From positions 5,688,001-5,752,000 of the forward strand of contig NZ_AP022870.1 in NCBI RefSeq assembly GCF_011764545.1: a DNA stretch of 64,000 bases. Reading direction: 5' to 3'. The notes beneath the pieces were generated by a model. It searched no databases. It was given only the letters and a program-made list of their open reading frames with translations, and was not told where the DNA came from. Shown here piece after piece: positions 46,403 through 55,623 of the stretch. The position numbers and the translations under genes were made by a program. The first letter of the stretch is position 1. Each line of letters opens with the position of its first letter. This stretch comes from Phytohabitans flavus (lineage in GTDB: Bacteria; Actinomycetota; Actinomycetes; Mycobacteriales; Micromonosporaceae).

Positions 46403-46765
46403 ATGTCGACGCCGGACGAGCTGGAGCGCCAGCACACCCTGCATACCGCCGTGGCCCGCTACGACACTCTCCGTACCCGCGACGCGCTGGCCTCGCCGAA
46501 CGAGGAGGGTGAGCCGCCCGCGGCACCGCCCCTGTCGAAAGAGGAGGCGCTGGAGATGCTCGCGCTTGGCGAGCTGATCGCGCGCAAGGCGGGCTACGGG
46601 CGCCAGCTCGGCGTGCGTTCGGCGCGGTCGGCCGGCGCCTCCTGGTCGCAGATCGGTGCCGCCCTCGGCACCACGAAGCAGTCGGCCTGGGAGGCGCACG
46701 CCCGTTGGCTCGACGAGCAGGGCGCCGGAGGGATGACGAGCCGGCCACCGATGCCGATAGGGTAA
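46403..46765 (+). CDS. Small HTH protein, unknown function
   Basis: 120 residues. A charged N-terminal half and a C-terminal helix-turn-helix (AGASWSQIGAALGTTKQSAWEAHARWLDEQ region). This HTH type is common in short actinobacterial proteins of unknown role. The start at 46403 has only GGGG four bases upstream but a -10-like box seven bases before it. Four bases separate it from the Lrp-type gene. The tandem 16-bp repeat in front suggests autoregulation and possible control of the divergent ATPase gene. Confidence 0.75.
   Translation: MSTPDELERQHTLHTAVARYDTLRTRDALASPNEEGEPPAAPPLSKEEALEMLALGELIARKAGYGRQLGVRSARSAGASWSQIGAALGTTKQSAWEAHARWLDEQGAGGMTSRPPMPIG
46758..46763 (+). promoter_or_regulatory. 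Probable -10 box for leaderless start at 46770
   Basis: TAGGGT, six bases, then GTG of the Lrp-type gene. It overlaps the end of the HTH gene. Confidence 0.4.
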
Positions 46766-46769
46766 GCGC

Positions 46770-47057
46770 GTGATCACCGCGATCGTCCTGATCGACTGCG
46801 CCACCGACTCGATCCCCGAGGTGGCCGAGACCCTGGCCAACCTGCCCAACGTCAGCGAGGTCTACTCGGTCGCCGGCCACGTCGACCTCATAGCGATCGT
46901 GCGCGTGCGGGAGTACGAGCAGATCGCCGAGGTGATCGCCGGGTCCATCAACAAGACACCCGGCGTGATCGACACCGATACCCACATCGCGTTCCGCGCC
47001 TACTCGAAGCACGACCTGGAGGGCGCGTTCGCAATCGGCCTCGACGATGCCGACTGA
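46770..47057 (+). CDS. Stand-alone Lrp/AsnC effector-binding (RAM) domain protein
   Basis: 95 residues: ITAIVLIDCATDSIPEVAETL...VYSVAGHVDLIAIVRV...TDTHIAFRAYSK. This is the ligand-binding half of Lrp/AsnC without its HTH. Such proteins modulate full-length Lrp regulators or sense amino acids. The adjacent small HTH protein could supply DNA binding in trans, an inference from order only. Overlaps the hydrolase gene by 11 bases. Confidence 0.9.
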   Translation: MITAIVLIDCATDSIPEVAETLANLPNVSEVYSVAGHVDLIAIVRVREYEQIAEVIAGSINKTPGVIDTDTHIAFRAYSKHDLEGAFAIGLDDAD

Positions 47058-47886
47058 GGAGGAATACCTCCAGGAGCACCTCGACCGCGGCTCCGACCGC
47101 CTCGGCCTCCAGATCTATCCGGAGCCCGATGGCGTCGAAAACGCTCCGGTTGTCGTGGTCTGGCCGGCCATGGGTGTGCGCGGCCGCTACTACCGGCCGC
47201 TGGCCGCGTCACTCCGAAGGGCCGGGCTGGCCGTCGTCGTGGCCGACCTGCGCGGCACCGGTGCCAGCACGCCGCCACCCAGCCGCTCCTCCCGGTATGG
47301 GTACGCGGACCTGGCCGCCGACATCGGCGCGGTGCAGGAAGCGCTGAAGCCGAGGCTGGACGGCCGCCGCAGGCTTGTGCTCGGCCACTCGCTGGGCGGC
47401 CAGGCGGCCCTGCTGCACCTGGCGCTGAGCTCCGGCGACTCCGACTTGGACGGCGTAGTGCTGGTGGCGGTCGGCCTCCCCTACTGGCGCACGTACCCGG
47501 GCCGCCGCCACGCCGTGCTGGCGATGACCCAGGTGATCGGCGCCACCGGCACGCTGCTGCGGGTCTGGCCGGGGTGGGGCTTCGGCGGCCGGCAGGCGAG
47601 GGGCGTGATCCGCGACTGGGCGTACACGGCACGGACCGGCCGCTTCCCCCACCTCGACGGCCTGGACGTAGAGGCGGCGCTGCACGGTGTACGCACGCCG
47701 GTGCTGGCCATCAGCGTCGACCACGACCAGTACACGCCGCACGAGACGGTCGACCACCTGTGCGCCAAGCTGGAGTCCGCCCCGGTCACCCGCGAGCGCC
47801 TCACGATCGCCGGCGCCGACCACTTCACCTGGGTCCGGTCCGCGGACGGTATCGCCGCGCGGGTCGCGCAGTGGTCTAAGGCCTGA
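47047..47886 (+). CDS. Alpha/beta hydrolase
   Basis: 279 residues with a complete triad layout: VWPAMGVRGRYYRPLA (oxyanion), VVADLRGTGAS, nucleophile elbow LVLGHSLGGQAALLHL, acid near ISVDHDQYTP and His in IAGADHFTWV. Resembles predicted hydrolases related to YheT/serine aminopeptidase S33. ATG at 47047 has GAGGA? no clear site, and overlaps the preceding gene by 11 bases, suggesting coupling. Its stop overlaps the 3' end of the convergent folD fragment. Substrate unknown. Confidence 0.87.
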   Translation: MPTEEEYLQEHLDRGSDRLGLQIYPEPDGVENAPVVVVWPAMGVRGRYYRPLAASLRRAGLAVVVADLRGTGASTPPPSRSSRYGYADLAADIGAVQEALKPRLDGRRRLVLGHSLGGQAALLHLALSSGDSDLDGVVLVAVGLPYWRTYPGRRHAVLAMTQVIGATGTLLRVWPGWGFGGRQARGVIRDWAYTARTGRFPHLDGLDVEAALHGVRTPVLAISVDHDQYTPHETVDHLCAKLESAPVTRERLTIAGADHFTWVRSADGIAARVAQWSKA

Positions 47887-48202
47887 TCCCCGAGGCGCGT
47901 TCGGCCGCGCGGACCGCGTTGCGGAAGAGCATCGCGACCGTCGTGGGGCCGACGCCGCCGACCCGGGGCGTGATGGCGCCGGCGACCTCGGTACAGGCCT
48001 CGTCGACGTCCGGCAGGAGGCGGCGCCCGGCGTACCGCACTCCCGCCCCGATGACCACCGCACCCGGCCGCACGTGCTCGGGCTGGACGATGCCGGGCAC
48101 ACCGGCGGCCGCGACGAGGATGTCGGCCCGCCGGGTGTACCGGGCCCAGTCAGGTACGCCGGTGTGCACGACGGTGACGGCCGCGTTGGCGGTGGGCCTC
48201 AC
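47876..48202 (-). pseudogene. folD: folD 3' fragment (NADP-binding half only)
   Basis: 108 codons matching the C-terminal half of methylenetetrahydrofolate dehydrogenase/cyclohydrolase: NAAVTVVHTG, ADILVAAAGVPGIVQPEHVRPGAVVIGAGV and the end signature GGVGPTTVAMLFRNAV. The catalytic N-terminal half (Lys and PLPxH motifs, about 150 residues) is absent. Only about 90 bases, with a terminator, separate the fragment from the qcrB stop, so the missing part is not in another frame. A GTG at 48202 could start a short product but has no ribosome-binding site. Probably a deletion remnant; an assembly collapse is the alternative. Confidence 0.75.
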
Positions 48203-48240
48203 ACCGAGCCGGCCCGGAAATGCGGAGGGTGAGACGGAAG

Positions 48241-48272
48241 AGGCCGCGGCCCGCTGATGCGGACCGCGGCCT
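48241..48272 (-). terminator. Terminator of the cytochrome bc operon
   Basis: AGGCCGCGG-C-CCGC / GCGG-A-CCGCGGCCT stem with a TGAT loop, 19 bases past the qcrB stop. Confidence 0.75.
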
Positions 48273-48290
48273 CGTACCGCTTGGTGACCC

Positions 48291-49910
48291 TTACTTGGTG
48301 ATCTCCTCGCGCTTCGACTTCGGCTCGACCGGCGGGTGGCCGGGCGAGACCGGGGCCTCGGCCGGCTTTTCGATCGGGAAGAAGAAGCCGCGGATCGCCG
48401 GGGCGAGCGCGCCAAGCCGGTTCATCTTCTTCGGGACGACCCAGCCCGCGTACTCCAGGTGGCCGTGTCCCTCGTCGTCGACCGGCGCGAGCGGCTGGTG
48501 CACCTCGATGAAGCGCCCATCCGGGAGCCGGCGGATGATGCCCGTCTCCACGCCGTGTGCCAGCACCTCGCGGTCGTGCTGCTGGAGGCCGAGGCAGATC
48601 CGGTACGTGATGTAGTACGCCAGTGGCGGCGCCAGCAGCAGGCCTATGCGGCCGGCCCAGGTCATCGCGTTCAGGCTGATGTGGAACTTGTCGGCGATGA
48701 CGTCGTTGCCACCGGAGAGCGTCAGGACCAGCCAGAACGCGATCGCCATCGCGCCGAGCGAGGTGCGCGCGGGCACGTCGCGCGGGCGCTGGAGCAGGTT
48801 GTGCGAACGGTAGTCCTTGGTCAGCCTGGCCTCGATGAACGGATAGGCCATCGGCAGGACCGTCAAGAGCCCAGGCAGCACCACCGTCGGCCAGAAGATC
48901 GGTGGGACGGTATAGCCCTCACCCCAGCCCCATAGGTCGAAACGTAGCTCCCATGCCGGGAAGAGCCGCGTCGAGCCGTCGAGGAACATGACGTACCAGT
49001 CGGGCTGGCTGGCCGCCGAGACCGTGTACGCCTCGTACGGGCCGAAGAGCCAGATCGGGTTGATCTGGAAGAGACCGCCCATCAGCGCGATGACGCCGAA
49101 GACGATCATGAAGAAGCCGCCCTGCTTGATCGTGTACCGCGGCACGAAGCGCTCGCCGACCACGTTGTGCTCGGTGCGCCCCGGGCCCGGCCACTGGGTG
49201 TGCTTCTGCTTGAAGACAAGGCCCAGATGGACGCTGATCAGCGCGAGCAGCGCGAGCGGGATGAGGAACACGTGCGCGATGTAGAACCGGCTCATGATGA
49301 CGTGGCCGGGGAACTCGCCGTTGAAGATCGACGTAGTGACCCACGAGCCGATCACCGGGATCGACAGCATGATCGCCGAGGCGATCCGCAGGCCGGTGCC
49401 GGAGAGCGCGTCGTCCGGCAGCGAGTACCCGGTGAAGCCGTTCAGGAAGCCCAGCCAGAAGAGCGTGAGTCCGATGATCCAGTTGGTCTCGCGCGGCTTC
49501 CGGAACGCCCCGGTGAAGAAGATCCGGAACATGTGCACCACGATCGCGGCCACGAAGGTCAGCGCCGCCCAGTGGTGCATCTGGCGCATGATCAGGCCGC
49601 CGCGCACGTCGAACGACAGGTTGAGGCTGGACGCGTATGCCTCGGACATGTGCACGCCGCGCAGCGGCGCGTAGCTGCCGTCGTACGTCACCGTCGTGAG
49701 CGACGGGGTGTAGAAGAACGTCAGGAACGTACCGGTCAGGATCAGCACGATGAACGAGAAGAGCGCAATCTCGCCGAGCAGGAACGACCAGTGGTCCGGG
49801 AAGACCTTGTTGAGGATGCTGCGCAGCGGCGTGGCCGCCTGGAACCGCTCGTCCAGCCCGCCGGCCACCTTGCCAGGTACCGCGTTGACGTCTACCTTTC
49901 GGCGCTTCAT
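48291..49910 (-). CDS. qcrB: Cytochrome bc1 complex cytochrome b subunit
   Basis: Menaquinol-oxidising core of the actinobacterial bc1-aa3 supercomplex, in the membrane. 539 residues with eight or nine helices. Haem-ligand His pairs are in [20 protein letters not shown] and [21 protein letters not shown]; a long C-terminal extension ([12 protein letters not shown]) is typical of actinobacteria. ATG at 49910 has GGGAG six bases upstream and overlaps the qcrA stop by four bases. Last gene of ctaE-qcrC-qcrA-qcrB. Complete. Confidence 0.96.
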   Translation of the reverse strand: MKRRKVDVNAVPGKVAGGLDERFQAATPLRSILNKVFPDHWSFLLGEIALFSFIVLILTGTFLTFFYTPSLTTVTYDGSYAPLRGVHMSEAYASSLNLSFDVRGGLIMRQMHHWAALTFVAAIVVHMFRIFFTGAFRKPRETNWIIGLTLFWLGFLNGFTGYSLPDDALSGTGLRIASAIMLSIPVIGSWVTTSIFNGEFPGHVIMSRFYIAHVFLIPLALLALISVHLGLVFKQKHTQWPGPGRTEHNVVGERFVPRYTIKQGGFFMIVFGVIALMGGLFQINPIWLFGPYEAYTVSAASQPDWYVMFLDGSTRLFPAWELRFDLWGWGEGYTVPPIFWPTVVLPGLLTVLPMAYPFIEARLTKDYRSHNLLQRPRDVPARTSLGAMAIAFWLVLTLSGGNDVIADKFHISLNAMTWAGRIGLLLAPPLAYYITYRICLGLQQHDREVLAHGVETGIIRRLPDGRFIEVHQPLAPVDDEGHGHLEYAGWVVPKKMNRLGALAPAIRGFFFPIEKPAEAPVSPGHPPVEPKSKREEITK

Positions 49911-50995
49911 GGCCGCTCCCAAAATGCTGGCCCAACAGCCACCTTGTAGTCGGCCGTGGCCACGAAGAAACCTTCCTCGTCCACCGTGATGGGCAGCTGG
50001 GGCAGGCTACGCGTGGCGGGACCGAAGATCGGTCGGGCGTTGTCGGTAATCAGGAACTGCGACTGGTGGCACGGGCAGAGCAGCCGGTTGGTCTGCTGCT
50101 CGTAGAGGCTGGCCGGGCAGCCCGCGTGGGTGCAGATCTTCGAGAATGCCACGAAGTTTCCCCACTGGGCGCCCACGTTGATCGGCTTGGCGTCGGCGCG
50201 GGTCTTCTCCGCGTCCTTCGTCCGCAGGTGGATCAGGAGCGTGGGAGAGTCGGCGTGCTCGTTGGTCGCGCCGTCCGGGATACCCGGGAAGACCGTCATC
50301 TGGCCGCCCACGCTCACGTCCTCGGGGCGGATCGGCGTGCCGTCCTCGCGGGTGAGGCGCACCAGCTTGCCCCCGTTTTCGGCCGGGTCCCAGCCCGTAC
50401 GGAAGAGGATGCGCTCCTTGGTCGGGTCCTTGATCAGGCCACCGATGAGCGGGGCGGCGGCCACCAGGCCGACCGGCGCGAGGCCGGCCAGTGCGGCCAG
50501 GCCGAGCCACTTGCGGCGCTTGATGCCCAGATCGTCCACCATGTACGCCAGCGTCTCGCCGGTCAGCTTGCGCTCTTGCCGGTCGGACGGGCCGTCGTGG
50601 CGGTCCTGGATCGCGATCTCTCGCGGCATGAGCTTCTTGCCCCAGCTCAGGATGCCGAAGCCGATGCCGAACAGCGCGATGCCGAGGGTGAGCCCGAGCA
50701 GCGGCGTGTAGAGCTTGCTGCTGTTGGCGCCCAGCTCGTACCGCCACGGCCACAAGATGTAGATGAGCATGAAGGCGGTCGCCGCCACACCGGTGATCAG
50801 GAAGAGCAGCGCCACCGTGCGGACCGTCCGGCGCTCGGCCTTGGTGCCCGGTATCGGGAACGGGTCCTCGTAGTGAACGATCTCGATGCCGTCCCGCCGC
50901 GCGCCCTCGCGGACGATCTCGAACCGCGACAGCCGCGGGTCGTCGATGTCGACCTCGTCCCGGTCGACGTCGTGGCCGTGTGTATCCGTGGTCAT
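49907..50995 (-). CDS. qcrA: Rieske iron-sulfur subunit of cytochrome bc1
   Basis: 362 residues. Three transmembrane helices ([59 protein letters not shown]), as in actinobacteria, then the Rieske domain. The [2Fe-2S] ligands are in [10 protein letters not shown] and CPCHQSQF. It passes electrons from quinol to the cytochrome cc subunit. Start and stop overlap neighbours by four bases each, so the three qcr genes are tightly coupled. Confidence 0.97.
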   Translation of the reverse strand: MTTDTHGHDVDRDEVDIDDPRLSRFEIVREGARRDGIEIVHYEDPFPIPGTKAERRTVRTVALLFLITGVAATAFMLIYILWPWRYELGANSSKLYTPLLGLTLGIALFGIGFGILSWGKKLMPREIAIQDRHDGPSDRQERKLTGETLAYMVDDLGIKRRKWLGLAALAGLAPVGLVAAAPLIGGLIKDPTKERILFRTGWDPAENGGKLVRLTREDGTPIRPEDVSVGGQMTVFPGIPDGATNEHADSPTLLIHLRTKDAEKTRADAKPINVGAQWGNFVAFSKICTHAGCPASLYEQQTNRLLCPCHQSQFLITDNARPIFGPATRSLPQLPITVDEEGFFVATADYKVAVGPAFWERP

Positions 50996-51834
50996 GACTT
51001 CCCCGCAATCCAGAGGGCCGTGAACACCAGCAGGACGATGCCGACCAGGAAGATCGCGAGACCCTCGGTCACCGGACCGAAGCGGCCAAGGCCCCAACCG
51101 CCCGGGTCCCTGTCCTGCTTGAGGGACTCCTGAACGTAGGAGATGATCTCCTTCTTCTGGTCCGGCGTGAGCTGGTTGTCACCGAAGACCGGCATGTTCT
51201 GCGGGCCGGTCAGCATGGCGGCGTAGAGCTGTTTGTCGGTGGCCTCGCTGAGCGACGGCGCGTACTTGCCGGACGACAGGGCGCCGCCGCCACCGCCGAA
51301 GGCGTGGCACGACGAGCAGTTGATCCGGAAGAGGTTGCCGCCGCGGGCGATCGTCTCCTCGTCGCCCTGCGGCGCGCGCAGGCCGCCCTCGGGGACCTGC
51401 GGGCCGCCGCCGAGCTCCTGGATGTACTGGGCCAGCTGGCGGGTCTGGTCGTCATCGAACATCGCGGGCTTGCGCGGCGCCTGCGCCTCTTGCCGCGCCA
51501 TCGGCATGCGGCCGGTGCTGACCTGGAACTCGACCGCCGCCGCGCCCACGCCGATCAGGCTCGGCCCGCGGTCCGGCACGCCCTGCGCGTTGCGACCGTG
51601 GCAGCTGATGCAGCTCTGGTCGAAGAGCGCCTTGCCCTCTTCGGCCGCGGTCGACAACTGCGGCGTGTCGTCGGCCGACAGGCCAGGGGCGAAGACGGCG
51701 TACACACCGCCGGCGAGCGTCAGCGCGAGGGTGAGGCGCACCACCGTGCCCAGGCGCCGCCGCACCCGGCCGCGCGGTTGTGACCGCCTGCGGCGCAGCC
51801 GCGCCATCAGGCCGCCGGGGGTGTCAGAAGTCAT
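50992..51834 (-). CDS. qcrC: Dihaem cytochrome c subunit of bc1
   Basis: 280 residues. N-terminal membrane helix after a basic stretch, two cytochrome c domains each with a haem site (CISCH and CSSCH), and a C-terminal anchor helix (EGLAIFLVGIVLLVFTALW). The two-haem form replaces soluble cytochrome c and delivers electrons directly to oxidase subunit II. ATG at 51834 has AAGGA nine bases upstream; 57 bases after ctaE. Confidence 0.97.
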   Translation of the reverse strand: MTSDTPGGLMARLRRRRSQPRGRVRRRLGTVVRLTLALTLAGGVYAVFAPGLSADDTPQLSTAAEEGKALFDQSCISCHGRNAQGVPDRGPSLIGVGAAAVEFQVSTGRMPMARQEAQAPRKPAMFDDDQTRQLAQYIQELGGGPQVPEGGLRAPQGDEETIARGGNLFRINCSSCHAFGGGGGALSSGKYAPSLSEATDKQLYAAMLTGPQNMPVFGDNQLTPDQKKEIISYVQESLKQDRDPGGWGLGRFGPVTEGLAIFLVGIVLLVFTALWIAGKS

Positions 51835-51891
51835 GCCAGATGTCCTTCATAACTATGGGACGAACCAAGCGGGCGGGACGTGACGACCTGT

Positions 51892-52490
51892 TCACTGCAA
51901 GAGGTAGATCATCGAGAACAGCGCGATCCAGACGACGTCGACGAAGTGCCAGTAGTACGAGACGACGATCGCCGAGGTGGCCTGCGCCGGCGTGAACCGG
52001 CCCATCGTGGTGCGGGCCATGAAGATGAGGAACGCCACAAGGCCACCGCTCACGTGCAGGCCGTGGAAGCCGGTGGTCAGGTAGAACATCGACCCGTAGC
52101 CGTCCTCGTTGATCTTCACGCCCTCGTGCACGAGCGTGCGGTACTCGTTGGCCTGGCCCAGCACGAAGATGAGGCCCAGCACGAACGTGAGGGTGAACCA
52201 GCGGCGTAGCGAATGCACGTCGCCCCGCTCCGCGGCGAAGACGCCGAACTGGCAGGTCACCGACGACGCGACAAGGATCAGCGTGAACGTCGTCGCGTAC
52301 GGCAGGTTGAGGATCTCGGTGTGCTTCTCCCACTGCTCGGGGCAGCCGCGCGGATCGAGAAGTACATCGCGAAGAGCGCCGCGAAGAACATGAGCTCGCT
52401 GGAGAGCCACACGATGGTCCCGACGCTGACCATGTTGGGGCGCGTCAGCGAGTGGATCCGGCTCTTGTCAATTGCTGAGGCCGCTGTCAC
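51892..52490 (-). CDS. ctaE: Cytochrome c oxidase subunit III (one frame break)
   Basis: Helical subunit of the aa3 oxidase. N-terminus [40 protein letters not shown]; the frame breaks near 52344-52352 in a C4 run and continues [20 protein letters not shown] to [20 protein letters not shown]. One added C gives 199 residues, normal for the family. GTG at 52490 has no ribosome-binding site but GATAAT six bases upstream, which suggests a leaderless mRNA. First gene of the bc1 operon. The gene is presumably essential, so the break is likely a sequence error. Confidence 0.92.
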
Positions 52491-52496
52491 GCGGTC

Positions 52497-52502
52497 ATTA
52501 TC
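52497..52502 (-). promoter_or_regulatory. -10 box of the ctaE-qcr operon
   Basis: GATAAT followed by six bases and the GTG of ctaE. Best match to TATAAT among the leaderless-type boxes here. No good -35 is visible. Confidence 0.55.
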
Positions 52503-52585
52503 GCCACCTCGTAGTACGACGTTGCGTCGGGGTCACCTACGACGGCGTGTCGTGGGTCGGTGGCACCCCGCCGACCTGCGTGGCC

Positions 52586-52591
52586 TAGCCT
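52586..52591 (+). promoter_or_regulatory. Probable -10 box for leaderless start at 52598
   Basis: TAGCCT, six bases, then GTG of ctaG. The AAGGG that abuts the GTG is too close to act as a ribosome-binding site. Confidence 0.5.
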
Positions 52592-52597
52592 CGAAGG

Positions 52598-53494
52598 GTG
52601 GTCCCCTTCACCGTTTCGTCCGTCTTCACCGAGGCCAGCGTCGACAGCTGGATCGCGGTGGTGCTGGTGGTGGCGGCCGGTCTGTACCTGTACGGCGTGC
52701 ACCGCCTGCGGGCCCGCGGCGACCAGTGGCCGCTGTCCCGCACGCTGCTGTTCATCGGTGCCGGGCTCGGCTCGATCGCCGCGGTGACGGTGAGCGGGCT
52801 GCACGCGTACGACACGACGCTGGTGTCCGTGCACATGGTGCAGCACATGGTGCTCTCGATGGTCGCGCCGATCTTCCTCGCCCTCGGCGCCCCGATCACC
52901 CTCGCGCTGCGCGTGCTGCGCGGTGCGCCCCGCAAGCGGCTGCTGGCGGTGGTGCACAGCCGGTTCGCCCGCGTCATGTCGTTCCCGCTGGTGGCGTACG
53001 CGCTCTTCGTGGCCAACCCGTTCGTGCTCTACTTCACCGGCCTGTACCGGCTGACGCTGGAGAACTGGTTCGCCCACGAAGTGGTACACGCGCACTTCAT
53101 CCTCACCGGCTGTCTGTTCTTCTGGCCGCTGCTCGGCCTCGACCCGCTGCCGGGCCGGTGGCCGTACCCGGGCCGGGCGCTGCTCATGGTGCTGTCTGTG
53201 CCGTTCCACACGGTGCTGGGGCTGACCATCATGCAGAGCACCACGCTGCTCGGCGGTGACTGGTACCCGTCGCTCGGCCTCTCCTGGGTCGACCCGTGGA
53301 GCGACCAGAAGGTCGCCGGCGGCATCCTGTGGGCCGGTGGCGAGTTCGTATCGGTCACGATGATCGGCGTGCTGCTGCTCCAGTGGTTCAAGCAGTCCGA
53401 GCGGGAGGCGCGGCGCATCGACCGCGAGCTGGACCGTCAGGAGGCCGCGGCGGCCGCCGCGGCTGCCCGTACCGCGGCCGAGGGCGCCGCCTGA
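52598..53494 (+). CDS. ctaG: Cytochrome c oxidase assembly protein, CtaG/caa3 type
   Basis: 298 residues, about seven transmembrane helices, with conserved His residues (VHMVQHMVLSMVAPIFLALG, HEVVHAHFILTGCLFFWPL, PFHTVLGLTIM). A helical, Ala-rich charged tail ends it. Helps insert copper into the oxidase, by family. Divergent from ctaE by about 107 bases. A terminator follows at 53537-53574. The gene symbol follows common usage for this DUF1404-like family. Confidence 0.88.
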   Translation: MVPFTVSSVFTEASVDSWIAVVLVVAAGLYLYGVHRLRARGDQWPLSRTLLFIGAGLGSIAAVTVSGLHAYDTTLVSVHMVQHMVLSMVAPIFLALGAPITLALRVLRGAPRKRLLAVVHSRFARVMSFPLVAYALFVANPFVLYFTGLYRLTLENWFAHEVVHAHFILTGCLFFWPLLGLDPLPGRWPYPGRALLMVLSVPFHTVLGLTIMQSTTLLGGDWYPSLGLSWVDPWSDQKVAGGILWAGGEFVSVTMIGVLLLQWFKQSEREARRIDRELDRQEAAAAAAAARTAAEGAA

Positions 53495-53536
53495 CGGCGG
53501 GTACGATCAGGCCGCAGCTACATCGTCTCGTTGGCA

Positions 53537-53574
53537 CTGGTCCTCGTCAGGCGGGCCGGCCAGACGAGGACCAG
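53537..53574 (+). terminator. Terminator after ctaG
   Basis: Perfect 12-bp stem CTGGTCCTCGTC / GACGAGGACCAG with a 14-base GC loop, 26 bases before the next ATG. Confidence 0.75.
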
Positions 53575-53599
53575 CGCGGGTAAGAAGTGTGGGAGCGCG

Positions 53600-53995
53600 A
53601 TGACCGACCGTACGTACACCGTCCTGCTCTACAGCGACGACCCTCAGGTGCGCGACCGCATGCGGCTCGCGATCGGGCCGCGGCCGGCGGCCGATCTGTC
53701 GGTGGAGTTCGTCGAGGCCAGCGACTACGCGGAGTGCGTGCGCCTGGTCGACGACTACGAGATCGACCTGATGGTGCTGGACGGCGAGGCCACCCCCGGC
53801 GGCGGCATCGGCATCGCCCGCCAGATCAAGGACGATCGCGAGGACGCGCCGCCGACCTGCGTCGTGATCGCTCGGGCAGCCGATCGCTGGCTCGCGGCGT
53901 ATGCGGAGGTCGACGCGACCCTGCTGCACCCGCTGGACCCGGTGACCACCGGGCAGACCGTCGCCGGGCTGCTGCGTTCGCACGCCGCCGCCTGA
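53600..53995 (+). CDS. Degenerate receiver-domain protein
   Basis: 131 residues with the outline of a response-regulator receiver. VLLYSDDPQVRDRM replaces the usual acidic pair start; LMVLDGEATPGGG keeps the phospho-Asp position; VVIARAADRW has Ala where Thr/Ser is expected; ATLLHPLDPV has His-Pro where Lys-Pro is expected. Loss of the switch Thr and the Lys suggests it does not work by normal phosphorylation. No output domain. ATG at 53600 has GGGAG five bases upstream. Lies between ctaG and trpD; partner unknown. Confidence 0.8.
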   Translation: MTDRTYTVLLYSDDPQVRDRMRLAIGPRPAADLSVEFVEASDYAECVRLVDDYEIDLMVLDGEATPGGGIGIARQIKDDREDAPPTCVVIARAADRWLAAYAEVDATLLHPLDPVTTGQTVAGLLRSHAAA

Positions 53996-54049
53996 CGTTC
54001 ACTGCGCCCTGCCGTCAGGTGGGGCGAGGGACCTAACCTGGAGGCCTCC

Positions 54050-55099
54050 GTGGGCGAGCGGACCTGGCCCAACCTGATCTCCGCGCTGCTGCGCGCCGAG
54101 GAGCTGTCGACCGCCGACACCGCCTGGGCGATGGGCGAGATCATGAGCGGTTCGGCGACGCCGGTGCAGGTCGCCGGCTTCGCCACGGCGCTACGTGCCA
54201 AGGGCGAGACCCCGGCCGAGCTGAATGGCCTGGTGGAGACCGCGCTGGCCAACGCCGCGGTGGTCGACCTGCCCGAGGAGGTACGGGCCGACGCCGTCGA
54301 CGTCGTCGGCACCGGTGGCGACCGCGCTCACACGGTGAACATCTCCACGATGACCGCGATGGTGGTCGCCGGCGCCGGGGTGCGTGTGGTGAAGCACGGC
54401 AACCGCGCCGCCTCCTCCGCATGCGGCGCCGCCGACCTGCTGGAGTTCCTCGGCATTCCACTCGACCTGGGCCCGGAGCAGGTGGTGCGGTGCGTGACCG
54501 AGGTCGGGATCGCCTTCTGCTTCGCCGCGCGGTACCACCCCGGGATGCGCCACACCTCGGTGCCGCGGCGCGAGCTGGGCGTCCCCACGATCTTCAACTT
54601 CATGGGCCCGCTCACCAACCCGGCCCGCCCGCGTGCCGGCGCCGTGGGCTGCTTCGACACCCGCATGGCCCCCGTGATGGCCCAGGTGTTCGCCCAGCGC
54701 GGCGACTCGGTGCTGGTCATGCGGGGCGAGGACGGCCTGGACGAGTTCAGCACGGCCGCGCCCACGCGGGTGTGGGCGGTTCGCGGCGGTACGGTCACGG
54801 AGATGGTCCTGGACGCGGCCGACCTGGGCATCGCCCGCTCCGCGCCCGGCGACCTGCGGGGCGGTGACGCCACGTTCAACGCCGACGTCACCCGACGCCT
54901 GCTGGCCGGCGAGACCGGCCCGGTCCGCGACGCAGTGCTGGTCAACGCCGCCGCCGCGCTGGCCGCCCACGCCGGCCTGCCGGGCGACCCGCTGGAGGCG
55001 ATGCGGGGCGCCCTGTCCCGCGCCGCCGAGAGCATCGACACAGGCGCCGCCGCCAAGGCCCTCGACCGCTGGGTAGAGCTAGCCCAGTCCCTCGCCTGA
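54050..55099 (+). CDS. trpD: Anthranilate phosphoribosyltransferase
   Basis: Second step of tryptophan synthesis: anthranilate plus PRPP. 349 residues, normal length. [17 protein letters not shown] (PRPP loop), [53 protein letters not shown] and GEDGLDEFS (metal site) are present. GTG at 54050 has GGAGG five bases upstream. Monocistronic here; other trp genes are not in the window. Followed by a hairpin and a long repeat region. Confidence 0.96.
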   Translation: MGERTWPNLISALLRAEELSTADTAWAMGEIMSGSATPVQVAGFATALRAKGETPAELNGLVETALANAAVVDLPEEVRADAVDVVGTGGDRAHTVNISTMTAMVVAGAGVRVVKHGNRAASSACGAADLLEFLGIPLDLGPEQVVRCVTEVGIAFCFAARYHPGMRHTSVPRRELGVPTIFNFMGPLTNPARPRAGAVGCFDTRMAPVMAQVFAQRGDSVLVMRGEDGLDEFSTAAPTRVWAVRGGTVTEMVLDAADLGIARSAPGDLRGGDATFNADVTRRLLAGETGPVRDAVLVNAAAALAAHAGLPGDPLEAMRGALSRAAESIDTGAAAKALDRWVELAQSLA

Positions 55100-55287
55100 C
55101 CCACGACGGCGGCGGCTCGGGTAGCCGCGAGTCCGACGCGAAAGAACGCTGCCTCGTCTCCTGCGTGTCGACCGAGCGCTTGGTCGCCGACCACGGCAGC
55201 CAAAGAAATCGACTTGAGCTACCGCGATGTCCGCGGTGGTCCGGACCGCTGCTCCCGCAGCCTCACCCTCCGCCGTTCACAACCCAG

Positions 55288-55308
55288 CCCCGGCCGGCAC
55301 GGCCGGGG
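55288..55308 (+). terminator. Hairpin downstream of trpD
   Basis: CCCCGGCCG / CGGCCGGGG stem with a GCA loop, about 190 bases past the trpD stop and inside the repeat element. Confidence 0.45.
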
Positions 55309-55428
55309 TTGAGGCCGCGGTCCACCCGGCGCACTCGATACGCAGAACCGGCCGCGCCGAGCAAGGCGATGGTCGTGCATGGCTGGCTCTGCCGGAGGGG
55401 CAGGGCCTTGATCGGTAGGCGCTCTGGT

Positions 55429-55478
55429 CGTCCGTGTCGAAAAATTGCCCCTGGAGGGGTAATTTTTCGACACGGACG
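55429..55478. repeat. Long AT-rich hairpin (23-bp stem)
   Basis: Arms 55429-55451 and 55456-55478 with a TGGA loop; complementary at every position except one G-T pair. The stem contains TCGAAAAATTGCCCC, notably AT-rich for this genome. Outer CCTTGATCG (55406-55414) and CGATCAAGG (55504-55512) extend the symmetry. Confidence 0.85.
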
Positions 55479-55597
55479 AAGCGCGACGCGGCGCCGCTTG
55501 CGGCGATCAAGGGGAATCCGAAGCCATCGGCTTGATCGGCGTCTCTTGTCTGGGGTTGCGACCCGTCAGCGTGGGTCGAGGGCCTCCGGCCCCCGGC

Positions 55598-55623
55598 CCC
55601 GAAAGATCTCTAGATCTTTCGGG
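55598..55623. repeat. Perfect 12-bp inverted repeat, CCCGAAAGATCT type
   Basis: CCCGAAAGATCT-CT-AGATCTTTCGGG, a near-continuous 26-base palindrome with a two-base centre, just inside the right 65-bp repeat. Confidence 0.75.
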
